Shown piece by piece: positions 43,861 to 53,045 of a stretch of 64,000 nucleotides of DNA. The translations under genes were made by a program, and so were the position numbers. The notes below the pieces were generated by a model, which worked only from the letters and a program-made list of their open reading frames with translations, was not told the DNA's origin and ran no database searches. The DNA comes from Verrucomicrobiaceae bacterium (GTDB lineage Bacteria; Verrucomicrobiota; Verrucomicrobiia; Verrucomicrobiales; Akkermansiaceae), in NCBI GenBank assembly GCA_027484055.1, contig JAIXQH010000014.1:186001-250000 (forward strand), written 5' to 3'. How positions within the stretch are numbered: position 1 is the stretch's first letter; the number at the start of each line of letters is the position of its first letter.

Positions 43861-44513
43861 TCGCCCAATTCAATTATCGAACGACTTTATTGGTACTAGT
43901 TCTAGCGGGTGACTCTCTGGCGGACCCACCGCTACAACCACAGGTTTCGCTAACCGCAGGAGCGAGCGATACGTGGAATGCCGATTGGCAGGGTGTTTCA
44001 CAATGTACGTATTTCTCGCTAGGCAGCGTGAATCTTACCTCTTGGGTGTATGCTCCTGTGATTGAATTCGCCGATGGGATCAAAAGTATCGGTTTCGATA
44101 CCAATCATGCACCTAAGTTTTTTTTCCGTTTGAAATCGACGGACATGCCCACGATTGAGCCGGAAATCGAGGATTTCGACTCGGATCAGATTGGTAATCT
44201 CGCGGAGATTATGATAGGACATGACCCATTTGTGGCTGAGCCGTTTGTGGATACAGATGGCGATGGGATTTCGGATGCTATCGAGACACATTGGTATCAA
44301 AACCTGACGACGATGAATGCAACAAGCGACTCGGACGGCGATGGGATTCCCGATTTGATTGAGGCGCAGGCCGGTGCAGACCCGACGGCTGATCAATCCG
44401 CCGAAACCGCGAAGCGTACGGACTACCAATACGATGCCATGGGTCGGCTGACCGATGCCGATGATGACTCCTATGCTTTCGACATCGAGGGCAACCTTGA
44501 ATCCGCCAACTGA
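43857..44513 (+). CDS. Secreted protein with calcium-binding-type repeats and a lone YD-repeat unit
   Basis: 218 residues. Signal peptide to about residue 22. Residues near 130-180 contain two DxDGDG motifs in thrombospondin-type-3 style (DTDGDGISDAIE and DSDGDGIPDLIE), which commonly bind Ca2+. The C-terminus has one RHS/YD-like unit (DYQYDAMGRLTDADDDSYAFDIEGNLESAN), then stop. It may be a truncated former YD protein or a docking partner of the large RHS protein that starts 8 bases later. Function unproven. Confidence 0.75.
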   Translation: MIAQFNYRTTLLVLVLAGDSLADPPLQPQVSLTAGASDTWNADWQGVSQCTYFSLGSVNLTSWVYAPVIEFADGIKSIGFDTNHAPKFFFRLKSTDMPTIEPEIEDFDSDQIGNLAEIMIGHDPFVAEPFVDTDGDGISDAIETHWYQNLTTMNATSDSDGDGIPDLIEAQAGADPTADQSAETAKRTDYQYDAMGRLTDADDDSYAFDIEGNLESAN

Positions 44514-44521
44514 TAAACACG

Positions 44522-47500
44522 ATGCTTTCCCAATTCCTTCGACCGTCCTTAATTGTGGCACTTGGCGTCGCTGCCTCATTGCCCGCCTTGGCTCAAGAGC
44601 CGGAGCAATTTCACCCATTGTGGGAGAACGTAACCTCTGGCGAGGGACAGCCATTCCAAGTCTATCCGGTGATTGGCGAAAACAATCCAGCGCCCACCGC
44701 ACCGCCGGATAATCCAGCTCCAGCAGGGATGAGTTTGAGATCCGTGCCTACGGCGATTACCGAAGAAATCACCCAGCTTGCGGCGGCATTGGGTAACGAT
44801 CCGGTGAGGATTTTCAACCATGTCCGCAACACGATCGATTACGATCACTATTACGGCCTGCGCAAGGGACCCGAGCTGACCTTGCTGGAAGGAAGCGGCA
44901 ACGATCTGGATACCTGTTCGCTGCTCGCCGAATTATTAAAGGCGGCCGGTCACACCGAATACGAATTCTGCCTACAGGTACGTGAGGCACCTATTGTAGG
45001 AAATGATGGCAAGAATCTGAGCGATTGGATCGGTCTTGCGGAAGATCCCTATCCGGGACAAACCTTCGCTCAGGTTTTCGGGGGTGCCAATCCATATCCC
45101 GTTACCGACGTGGAAGCAAAGCGGCTCCAGCACGCCGTGCGATTCTGTAAAAGCCGCAACACCGCGTTTGTCGCTCCTTGGTTGGATTATACTTCTATTG
45201 GACTCACTCGATTCTGGCTCAAATTGACCTATCAGGGAGCGACCTATCAGCTAGATCCCTCGTTCAAGCGCTATGAAACGATCACGGGGATCAACCTCAA
45301 GTCTTACGCCGGTTATCAGCTCACGAGCCAGGACCGTGCTGCATTGCTTACGACAGCCGGTGGAACCACCGGCAGCGGTTATGTTGCTGGTTTGAACAAT
45401 GCCAACATCGCTAGTTTCCTCAGTGCGCGGACTGGCAATCTTCTCGCCAACCTCATCGCACTGAATCCCGGTGCGACCGTGGATGAAATCGTCAGAGGCC
45501 GCAGAATCATCAAGGAAAACATCACCAATCTGACGCAGGCCTTTCCGCTGCCTAACGTTGCGACTAGCGGCTACGGCGGGCTTAGCACATGGTCGAGCAT
45601 CGCCGCCATTCCTGCTGGTTATAAATCAACGATCAATTTCAACACTGGGGGTTTGAATTACCCCATGCCAACGGCGGATCTCAAAGGCCGCAAGGTTGCG
45701 CTTGCCGCCTCGGGGAACGAAGTCCAACTATGGCTCGATGACCAGAAGGTCGCGTTCACCACGGTCACAGCCGCAACCTATTCTTTTAGCATGACGGTGA
45801 CCCATCCTGGGGTGGGGAGCAAGTTTGAAACCAAGACCTACAAGAAAAACAACCAGTACGTTTACGCGCTGATTTATGCTTTCAACGCATCGGGAAGGCT
45901 GGTTCAGAAAAGATACGAGGAATTAGACAAGCACCTCCTGACCGACTCCGCTGGCACAGGGCGCGAGGCCCGATCCGAGCTGCTAAACATCATGGGTCTT
46001 ACTTGGATGTATCAGACCGAATTGGCCAATAAGCTACTTGCCGCCCAGAACGGTATTTCCCACCTTGCCACTCATCGTTTCGGCAGGATGGCGCAGGAGG
46101 AGGGCTTTTATGTGGACGTAGGGCTGCAATTTTCCGCCGACCTACCCAGAGATGGAATTTATGATGATCGCTCTGACAATGTCTTCCACCTTGGTTCCCT
46201 GTTCTCGAGTGCCATGGAACACGGCATCATCGAACAGTTGCAGCCGGGAAACTCAGCGATTTCAACCGTCAATGTCATCCGCCATGCCAACCAGGTCGGT
46301 GACAAACGGGTTTATTTGATCAACCAGGCTCTTGTCACATCCGGTTCAGCCTGGACTACGGTGAAAACGGCTCTCGCCGCCTACAATAACGTCAATACCA
46401 AGAATGGTAGGTATGATCAGGACATGGAGCCTTACACCGATGCACCTCCCACCAATGGAAAATGGGATCCTGGCGAATCTTACATCGATTCCACCGATCT
46501 GGGACAATTTGAATTCATGGCTCTCAACGGAGGTTCGGTGATGCTTCCTAAGGATAGGACCGTCACGAAAACTGGCTGGCAGTGGAGCGGTAGCGGTTGG
46601 ATCATCCGCACAGCTACCTCTGCAGGAATGGTTATTAGCGGTGGCTACAGCGGTGGCTATAATACCAATTACGGAAATGTGACACCCGCGCCTGTCACCA
46701 ATTTCGGCAGCTACAATCCGAGCTACAGTTCCAGCCCGCCAAGTTATTCGGGGTCTTACTTCACGCCTCCCAGCTATTCTTCTCCTTCCTTCTTCGGCAG
46801 CGATCCGGTGGACATGGCCACCGGAGCGTTCACCATTGGCAACGACGACATGGCTTCTGGTGTCGAAGGGGCTCCGCGCTGCCTGGCTTTCTCCCGCTAT
46901 TACACCAGCAATTCGCGCGATCAGGACAAACAGCGGATCGGTTACGGCTGGACTCACTCCCTCAACATTCGGGCGGTGGAACGCACCGCTTCGGAAGAAG
47001 CTCTGGGTTTGAGCAGCCCTCGGCAAGCCGCAGCATTCCTAACGGCGATGACCATTGCGAGTGATCTTTACCGCAGGGATGGAACGGCAAAGGAATGGGC
47101 TACGGCCGCATTGACCGTTGGCTGGTATCTCGATGAACTCACCAACAATGCCGTAACCATTGAGATCGGTCACCAACAAATCCAATTCATCCAGAAGCCG
47201 GACGGCTCTTTCGAACCGCCCGCTGGTTCGACGATGACCCTCCAGAAGGTAGGAACGTCACCGAACCACACCTACCGCCTGACCCAGCGCAATAGCAACA
47301 CCTTCGTCTTCGAGAAAGCGGCCGGAGTCACCGATGGCAGCGAGCAACGGATCAAGCAAATCATCGATCAGGACGGAAGGACGATGACCTTTGAATATCT
47401 AGGCGGCACTCCGGCCAATAAGCTAAACTACGTCCAAGATGCGGCCGCACGTCGCTATACGTTCCGTTATGATGCCAATCACAGGATTGACCGAGTAACA

Positions 47501-50500
47501 GATTCCTCGGACGCGCGTTTCATCGGCTTTGCTTATGATACCAGCGGGAACCTTGTTACCTACACTGACGCGGAAGGAAAGAACTCCTATTATGACTACG
47601 CCATTCCGGCCGGCCAAACTCCCCCCGATCCCTCCGGCACGGTCGCAGCGGACCATCGGATCGTCCGGCAGCGCACCCACGACAGCAATGTCACGACGGG
47701 CCAGGGGGTCATTACCCAAAACGTCTATGATTCGTTGGGCAGGGTCAGTGAACAATACTTGCATGGCAAGACGGCAAAAACCTATAAACTGCGCTACACT
47801 GGTTTCGCCAATACGGAAGAAAATCCCGCAGGCGGAATCACCACCTATTTTTATGACGATCGCGGGCGGGCCACCGGCAGCCGCGATCCCGACGGCCATG
47901 AACAAAAGTGGATTTATGACGGCCAGGATCACATCGTCGAAAAAACCACCGGCTCGGGAGAAACCACGATCTATCATTACGACGGGAAGCAGAACGTCAC
48001 CCAAATCGATCACCCGCGCGGAGGCGGTTCGACCCACATGGTTTATGATTCACTCGGTCGGCTTGATCTTATCACCGACCCGGACTCTAATCAGACAGAT
48101 TATATTTATAATCCTGGCAACACTAAGGATCGACCCGACCAAGTCATTGATCCGGCGGGAACGACGACCTACCAGTATATCACCAACGGACCCGCCATCG
48201 GTCGGATCTGGAAAAGCACCGATCAGGACAACCTAGTTACCGAATTTGCTTACGAGAATGCCGCGAACGCCAACGGACATCCCGATTGGGTGAAAGCCCC
48301 CGGTGGTTTTAAAACCGACTACACCTACTCCAGCCGGGGCGACTTGCTCGATATCACCGACCCAAACTTGGTCAAAACGGTTCACACCTACAACAAGCGT
48401 AGGCAGGTGACCAAAACCATCGTCGATCAAGGCGGCTCCACCGAGGCGACTAGTGATTTCGCCTACGACGATCAAGGCAATCCAGAAAGCACCACCGTTC
48501 CTGCCGACAACAACAGCCAGCGGTTCAAAACCCGTCAGGAATATTCGCCGACCAACAAGGTTCTTTTCACCCGCACGAGCGATGAAGATGGTGAAGGCGC
48601 GAACGATCCCTACACGGAAGTGGTCTATGACAATCGCGATTGGCAGAAGGAAATTTATGATCCTCTTCGACGGCTGACTTCCCTCACACCTCACCCGAAC
48701 GGTAACCTGTTCGAGACAACCCAGCCGCTCGCCCGCACCTCCTCAAAGCTCTACGATGGTGACGGAAGGCCCCTCTCCACGACCTTTCCGGGTAGCACCA
48801 GCAACCGAACCAGCTCCATCGTTTATGAAACTGCTACTGATGGATTTCCCCAGATGAAGGTCACCTCGTCGGACAATCTTGCTATTTACGAAAAGCAGAG
48901 CCGTGCCGGGCGAACTCGATATTACACCAACCGCAAATCCAACGTATGGGAATTCTGTTACGACGGGCTTGGACGAAAGACGAAAATTATTACTCCATTG
49001 GATGCCGCCGCTGGCCGATCATTCACGACAGAGTATCTGCATCGCGGGGCGGTGAAAAAGGTCACCGAACCATCCGGCCAAGTTACAGATTTCAGCTACA
49101 CCCCGGTCACTGGCCGGCTTGCCATGGTGACTGATCCTACCGGAACGATCAGCCAAACGCTATACGACGATAACGGGAACTCACTCAATACTTCCGAGAC
49201 TCGTACCGGCGTCAGCGGTACCAAAACCACAGGCCGCACCTACGACCGCCAGAACAGGCTGCTTTCCCGCACCGACGAAAACGGCCAGACGATTGGATAC
49301 CGATATTATGCCAGCGGCAAGCTGTGGAAGATCATTTATCCCGGCGGCAGCGAGTTCGGCATTGGCCATGTCGAATACACTTGGTGGAAAAGCGGTCAGC
49401 TCAAAAATGTCTTGGATCGGCTCGACTCGCTAACCGCCCGCACCACCACTTACGAATGGAATGCTGACGGCCGCTTGAAAAAAGTCACCCGTCCGAACCA
49501 GACCGTGCGACTGATTAAATACGATGGCGCTGGCCGCCCCGATGTGATCGAAGAATACGGACCGGGCATGAAGCTCATTTTCGTTACCAAACAAGGTTAC
49601 TATCCGAGCGATGAAGTAGCATGGCGCTATCAGCTTCCCAGCAAGCGAACCAGCGGCAACGACCCGCCCGCTATGTTGGCGATGAAGTATAACGCCGACA
49701 ACCAACTCGACACTTGGGATGGACAACCCATCACGCATGATGCTGATGGAAATATGACCTACGGTCCCGCGCCTACCGGAAACTCACGGGTCAATTACAC
49801 GTATGATTCGAGAAACCGTCTCATCAATGCGCTAGGAGCTAACTACACATACGATGCGGATGGCCAACGCATCGGCCAACTCGCGGCTGGAGTCACTAGC
49901 AGCTACGTCGTGGACCTTAGTTCTGGCCTTTCCAAGGTTCTCGTGCGGACTAAGAACGGTGTCCCAACGCGATACGTCTGGGGGCTTGGACTGCTTTACG
50001 AAGTGACAGGTAGCGGAACAAGTGCCAAGACCGTTAGCTATCACCATGATGCCACGGGTAGCACGCTCGCCCTCACGGATGACTCCGCAAGATGCATCGA
50101 GCGCATCGGCTACACACCATGGGGCCAGATCAACCACCGGGTCAACATCACTGGCATGCCCTACGACACGCCGTTTCTATTCACCGGATTTTTCGGGAAT
50201 CAAACGGATGCCAACGGCCTGCTGCACATGCGTGCCCGCTACTACCACCCACGCCTAGGCCGTTTCTTGAACGCTGACCCAGCGCAGGAAGGAATGAACT
50301 GGTACGGCTATGCAGCAGGAAACCCAACAAGTTTCGTCGATCCAATGGGCCTTGGTATTGATGGCGTTCTCAATGCGGTGCAGAACACCCTCAGCTTTCT
50401 AGGAATGGTGCCAGTGTACGGCGCTCTGTTCGATATCGTCAATACCGCCATCAGCATTGGTCGCGGCAACTACGTCGATGCGTCGATCAACTTTGCGAGC

Positions 50501-50944
50501 GCGCTGCCGGGCTTGGGAGATTTTGTGGGGGGGGCTAAAATCGCAGCGGGAGGAACCTATGCTGCCACGGCTATTTTTGGTAGTGCACGAATAGTCGATA
50601 ACTTCACCCCAGCAGTCAGGGCATATGACGTCGGTAGCTTCGGCGGCTTAAAAGGGGCCTCGACTGCTTTCGATGGCTTGGATATTCATCATGTAGCGCA
50701 GTCACACCCTCTGCAGCAGATTGTTTCGGGATATAACCGGAACTCGGCACCGGCCATTGCTCTGCCTCGAGCAGAACATATGGCCATACCTACATTACGT
50801 GGTGATTATGGAGGTACAGCTCGTCAGTTGCTCGCTCAAGATATAATCAATCTAAGGAATTATACAAACTCGCCGAATAGTTCGCTGCAATCTTTGATAG
50901 ATCTTAACAAGAAGATGTTTCCTTCTGCCTTCACAAAACCTTAG
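44522..50944 (+). CDS. Secreted RHS/YD-repeat polymorphic toxin with transglutaminase-like N-domain
   Basis: 2140 residues. Signal peptide to about residue 24 (LPALAQ). A transglutaminase-like region follows (about 85-260; Cys132 in GNDLDTCSLL, Asp245 in LDPSFKRYE), but the His normally seen in HVWVE is replaced by TRFWLK, so activity is doubtful. A Gly/Tyr/Ser/Pro-rich segment is near 700-770. YD repeats run from about 780 to 1900. The RHS core ends with NADPAQEG (D1919) and VDPMGL (D1940-L1944), the usual cleavage box. The last ~195 residues form a variable tip with LDIHH (H2056, H2057) and AEH (H2086), a nuclease-like pattern. The tip is AT-richer than the rest. Toxin activity is inferred. 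Confidence 0.88.
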   Translation: MLSQFLRPSLIVALGVAASLPALAQEPEQFHPLWENVTSGEGQPFQVYPVIGENNPAPTAPPDNPAPAGMSLRSVPTAITEEITQLAAALGNDPVRIFNHVRNTIDYDHYYGLRKGPELTLLEGSGNDLDTCSLLAELLKAAGHTEYEFCLQVREAPIVGNDGKNLSDWIGLAEDPYPGQTFAQVFGGANPYPVTDVEAKRLQHAVRFCKSRNTAFVAPWLDYTSIGLTRFWLKLTYQGATYQLDPSFKRYETITGINLKSYAGYQLTSQDRAALLTTAGGTTGSGYVAGLNNANIASFLSARTGNLLANLIALNPGATVDEIVRGRRIIKENITNLTQAFPLPNVATSGYGGLSTWSSIAAIPAGYKSTINFNTGGLNYPMPTADLKGRKVALAASGNEVQLWLDDQKVAFTTVTAATYSFSMTVTHPGVGSKFETKTYKKNNQYVYALIYAFNASGRLVQKRYEELDKHLLTDSAGTGREARSELLNIMGLTWMYQTELANKLLAAQNGISHLATHRFGRMAQEEGFYVDVGLQFSADLPRDGIYDDRSDNVFHLGSLFSSAMEHGIIEQLQPGNSAISTVNVIRHANQVGDKRVYLINQALVTSGSAWTTVKTALAAYNNVNTKNGRYDQDMEPYTDAPPTNGKWDPGESYIDSTDLGQFEFMALNGGSVMLPKDRTVTKTGWQWSGSGWIIRTATSAGMVISGGYSGGYNTNYGNVTPAPVTNFGSYNPSYSSSPPSYSGSYFTPPSYSSPSFFGSDPVDMATGAFTIGNDDMASGVEGAPRCLAFSRYYTSNSRDQDKQRIGYGWTHSLNIRAVERTASEEALGLSSPRQAAAFLTAMTIASDLYRRDGTAKEWATAALTVGWYLDELTNNAVTIEIGHQQIQFIQKPDGSFEPPAGSTMTLQKVGTSPNHTYRLTQRNSNTFVFEKAAGVTDGSEQRIKQIIDQDGRTMTFEYLGGTPANKLNYVQDAAARRYTFRYDANHRIDRVTDSSDARFIGFAYDTSGNLVTYTDAEGKNSYYDYAIPAGQTPPDPSGTVAADHRIVRQRTHDSNVTTGQGVITQNVYDSLGRVSEQYLHGKTAKTYKLRYTGFANTEENPAGGITTYFYDDRGRATGSRDPDGHEQKWIYDGQDHIVEKTTGSGETTIYHYDGKQNVTQIDHPRGGGSTHMVYDSLGRLDLITDPDSNQTDYIYNPGNTKDRPDQVIDPAGTTTYQYITNGPAIGRIWKSTDQDNLVTEFAYENAANANGHPDWVKAPGGFKTDYTYSSRGDLLDITDPNLVKTVHTYNKRRQVTKTIVDQGGSTEATSDFAYDDQGNPESTTVPADNNSQRFKTRQEYSPTNKVLFTRTSDEDGEGANDPYTEVVYDNRDWQKEIYDPLRRLTSLTPHPNGNLFETTQPLARTSSKLYDGDGRPLSTTFPGSTSNRTSSIVYETATDGFPQMKVTSSDNLAIYEKQSRAGRTRYYTNRKSNVWEFCYDGLGRKTKIITPLDAAAGRSFTTEYLHRGAVKKVTEPSGQVTDFSYTPVTGRLAMVTDPTGTISQTLYDDNGNSLNTSETRTGVSGTKTTGRTYDRQNRLLSRTDENGQTIGYRYYASGKLWKIIYPGGSEFGIGHVEYTWWKSGQLKNVLDRLDSLTARTTTYEWNADGRLKKVTRPNQTVRLIKYDGAGRPDVIEEYGPGMKLIFVTKQGYYPSDEVAWRYQLPSKRTSGNDPPAMLAMKYNADNQLDTWDGQPITHDADGNMTYGPAPTGNSRVNYTYDSRNRLINALGANYTYDADGQRIGQLAAGVTSSYVVDLSSGLSKVLVRTKNGVPTRYVWGLGLLYEVTGSGTSAKTVSYHHDATGSTLALTDDSARCIERIGYTPWGQINHRVNITGMPYDTPFLFTGFFGNQTDANGLLHMRARYYHPRLGRFLNADPAQEGMNWYGYAAGNPTSFVDPMGLGIDGVLNAVQNTLSFLGMVPVYGALFDIVNTAISIGRGNYVDASINFASALPGLGDFVGGAKIAAGGTYAATAIFGSARIVDNFTPAVRAYDVGSFGGLKGASTAFDGLDIHHVAQSHPLQQIVSGYNRNSAPAIALPRAEHMAIPTLRGDYGGTARQLLAQDIINLRNYTNSPNSSLQSLIDLNKKMFPSAFTKP

Positions 50945-50952
50945 TAACTAAA

Positions 50953-51297
50953 ATGAATTCAAAAAAATTTGTAAAAGCAATCCACAAAGAGGTAGCTAAT
51001 GCTGCCACAGATGGCGTGATGGAACTCTTGGAGCAACCTCCGGGCCGACGCCCAGAGGCTGCGCTTGTCGATCTTTCAAATTGGTTCAAAAGCCTAGCAA
51101 TAGACGACCAAAATAAAGTAAGACAAGCTGTAGCAATGGCAAGCAACCAAGCCGTTTTTGGTTTTTTTTGCGTGTTGGATGGAGCCCGTGTAATCGAAAA
51201 TCCAGAGGATCGTGGAGTTTTGGAGCTTCGGTACATAAAAAAGGAGAACACGGTTCTATTGAATGATCCAGACGACACGCCATTGCACGATCTTTGA
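50953..51297 (+). CDS. Probable immunity protein for the RHS toxin
   Basis: 114 residues starting 8 bases after the RHS stop. No signal peptide, consistent with a cytoplasmic protector of the producing cell. The recurring pattern (LEQPPGRRPEAALVDLSNWFKSLA, then FFCVLDGARVIE, ending LLNDPDDTPLHDL) looks like those small proteins that follow RHS tips, though I cannot name the family. Position is the main evidence. Local DNA is AT-rich like the toxin tip. Confidence 0.7.
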   Translation: MNSKKFVKAIHKEVANAATDGVMELLEQPPGRRPEAALVDLSNWFKSLAIDDQNKVRQAVAMASNQAVFGFFCVLDGARVIENPEDRGVLELRYIKKENTVLLNDPDDTPLHDL

Positions 51298-51328
51298 CTC
51301 AGATAATTAAGCTGCTGCTCATTTTAAA

Positions 51329-51499
51329 GATGCAATTACTAGATGATGTCATCGGCGGATTCAAAATGCTATATTTTATAAAGGCATTGTGTTAAATCAC
51401 TCAAATAGAGACACGCCTAAAACGCTCGTTTTTTGGACCTTTCAAAGCGGTGAGATTCTATCTGAACTCGATAAGTTCATGCAATCTCGAAACAGTTAA
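51329..51499 (+). CDS. Short open frame after the immunity gene, possible remnant
   Basis: 56 codons from ATG: begins MQLLDDVIGGFQNAIFYKG and ends LDKFMQSRNS. No domain can be named. The strand, spacing and composition match an accessory cassette, so it could be the C-terminal end of a displaced immunity or toxin-tip gene, as commonly accumulates behind RHS genes. A chance frame is possible. Confidence 0.35.
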
Positions 51500-51589
51500 G
51501 CAACAGACCGACTTGATGCGCGAAATCCGCCCCCCCTCTGGCCCGCGCTAACAAATCCCTCCAAGATCGTCGCTCCGCAAAGTGAACCC

Positions 51590-51634
51590 CACAAGGAGTT
51601 TGCCCTGCTCGGGCTGAAGCCGGGCCTGCGCTGA
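51590..51634 (+). pseudogene. Remnant of the RlmM-like gene C-terminus
   Basis: The 15 codons read HKEFALLGLKPGLR-stop, matching the C-terminus of the RlmM-like gene (HKEFALLGLKPRGKD, coded at 40975-41022). The frame stays open further upstream but without similarity I can recognise. It overlaps the right boundary repeat and precedes xseA. Confidence 0.75.
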
Positions 51635-51671
51635 TTTTCCCGCTCGAATTCTCCCCCGCTGCTTGCCACAG
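51621..51671 (+). repeat. Right boundary direct repeat of the RHS island
   Basis: 51 bases, the partner of 41213-41262. It overlaps the RlmM remnant stop on its left side and the upstream edge of xseA on its right. Confidence 0.9.
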
Positions 51672-51677
51672 TCCGGC

Positions 51678-53042
51678 GTGGATTTATTTTCAAAGCCAAA
51701 AAGCGCTGCCGACAAGGCCCTCTCGGTGACGCAACTGCTGCGGCGGATGAAGAACTTGCTGGAAGTTCAGATCGGCGAGGTGTGGGTGGAAGGGGAGGTT
51801 TCCAATCTGAGAAAGCAGGGCAGTGGGCATTGGTATTTCTCGCTCAAGGACGCGGGAGCCCAGATTTCCTGCGCCATGTTTGGGGCGAGAAAGCGGGAAG
51901 GTGCCGAGGCTCTCGAAGACGGCGCGCAGGTGCGAGTCTTCGCGGAAACAAGCGTCTATGAAGCGCGTGGCCAGCTCCAGATCATCGTCCAAAAAGTGGA
52001 ACGCGCCGGGCAGGGTGACTTGCAGGCGAAGTTCGAGGCGCTGAAGCGGAAACTTCACGCGGAAGGGCTTTTCGACGCAGACCGCAAGCAGCAGATCCCC
52101 GCTTTTCCGCAGACCATCGGCCTCATCACTTCCGCCACCGGTGCGGCACTGCAAGACATGCTCAATGTATTGGGACGTCGTGCGCCGTGGGTCCAGCCGG
52201 TGCTTTTCCCGGTGCGCGTGCAGGGCAGGGGCGCGGAGCTGGAAATCGCCCGCGCCATCCGCAGGGTGGGGAACGCCGCCGCTTATGGCGACCCGGTTTG
52301 CGATGTGATCATCATCGGCCGGGGTGGCGGCTCGATCGAAGATTTATGGAACTTTAACGAAGAAGTCGTCGCCCGCGCCATCGCGGCCTGTCCGGTGCCG
52401 CTCATCTCTGCCGTGGGCCATGAAATCGATTTCACCATCGCTGACTTCGTCGCTGACCTCCGCGCCCCCACGCCCAGTGCCGCCGCCGAGCTCGCCGTCG
52501 CCAGTGCGGCAGACTTGCTCGTCCGCGTGGCTCAGCTACGGCGGCAGCTCGTGCGGCTGACTCAAGAAAAGCTGCTCAAATCCCAGTGGATGCTCGACGC
52601 CCTACAGCGCGGAGTGATGAAACGCGACGGGGAGAAACTCCTGCGCGAGTCGGTGCTCCAGCTGGATTCCGCTCGCTCTCAGTTCACCCAGGCCAGCCGT
52701 GCGGCGCTGGCCGAGCGGACGCAGCGGCTGCGCGAGGCCACGGCGCGACACCAGTCCAATCACCCACTGCGCGTCGTCGAGCGGCGCATGGATGCGGTCG
52801 CCGTGCTGCGCCAGCGATTCACACGGGCGCAAGAAGAGTTGCTCGCCCAACGCGTTGAGCGACTGGGACGGCTGCGTGCGTTACTCCGCGCACTCGGCCC
52901 AGAATCGGCCTTCCAGCGTGGGTTTTCCATCACCCTAGATGAGCATGGAGCCTTGGTGAAATCCGCAAAAACTCTCAAGCCAGGCGCGGTCATGCGCACG
53001 AAATTCGCAGACGGGGAGGCCGTCAGCATCGTCCAAGGCTGA
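51678..53042 (+). CDS. xseA: Exodeoxyribonuclease VII large subunit
   Basis: 454 residues from the GTG at 51678; a TTG at 51663 would add 5 residues but lies inside the boundary repeat. It forms ExoVII with XseB and degrades single-stranded DNA from both ends. N-terminal OB fold: LSVTQLLRRMKNLLEVQIGEVWVEGEVSNLRKQGSGHWYFSLKD. Catalytic domain: IGLITSATGAALQDML, IIGRGGGSIEDLWNFNEE, and VGHEIDFTIADFVADLRAPTPSAAAE. A coiled coil follows to the C-terminus. xseB is not next to it; the metal ABC genes follow on the opposite strand. Confidence 0.94.
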   Translation: MDLFSKPKSAADKALSVTQLLRRMKNLLEVQIGEVWVEGEVSNLRKQGSGHWYFSLKDAGAQISCAMFGARKREGAEALEDGAQVRVFAETSVYEARGQLQIIVQKVERAGQGDLQAKFEALKRKLHAEGLFDADRKQQIPAFPQTIGLITSATGAALQDMLNVLGRRAPWVQPVLFPVRVQGRGAELEIARAIRRVGNAAAYGDPVCDVIIIGRGGGSIEDLWNFNEEVVARAIAACPVPLISAVGHEIDFTIADFVADLRAPTPSAAAELAVASAADLLVRVAQLRRQLVRLTQEKLLKSQWMLDALQRGVMKRDGEKLLRESVLQLDSARSQFTQASRAALAERTQRLREATARHQSNHPLRVVERRMDAVAVLRQRFTRAQEELLAQRVERLGRLRALLRALGPESAFQRGFSITLDEHGALVKSAKTLKPGAVMRTKFADGEAVSIVQG

Positions 53043-53045
53043 GCC

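Noticed and set aside
42964-51300. Prophage or type VI secretion locus around the RHS gene
   Set aside because: No tail, sheath, VgrG, portal, terminase or integrase gene is present, and the RHS protein and its two neighbours carry Sec-type signal peptides.
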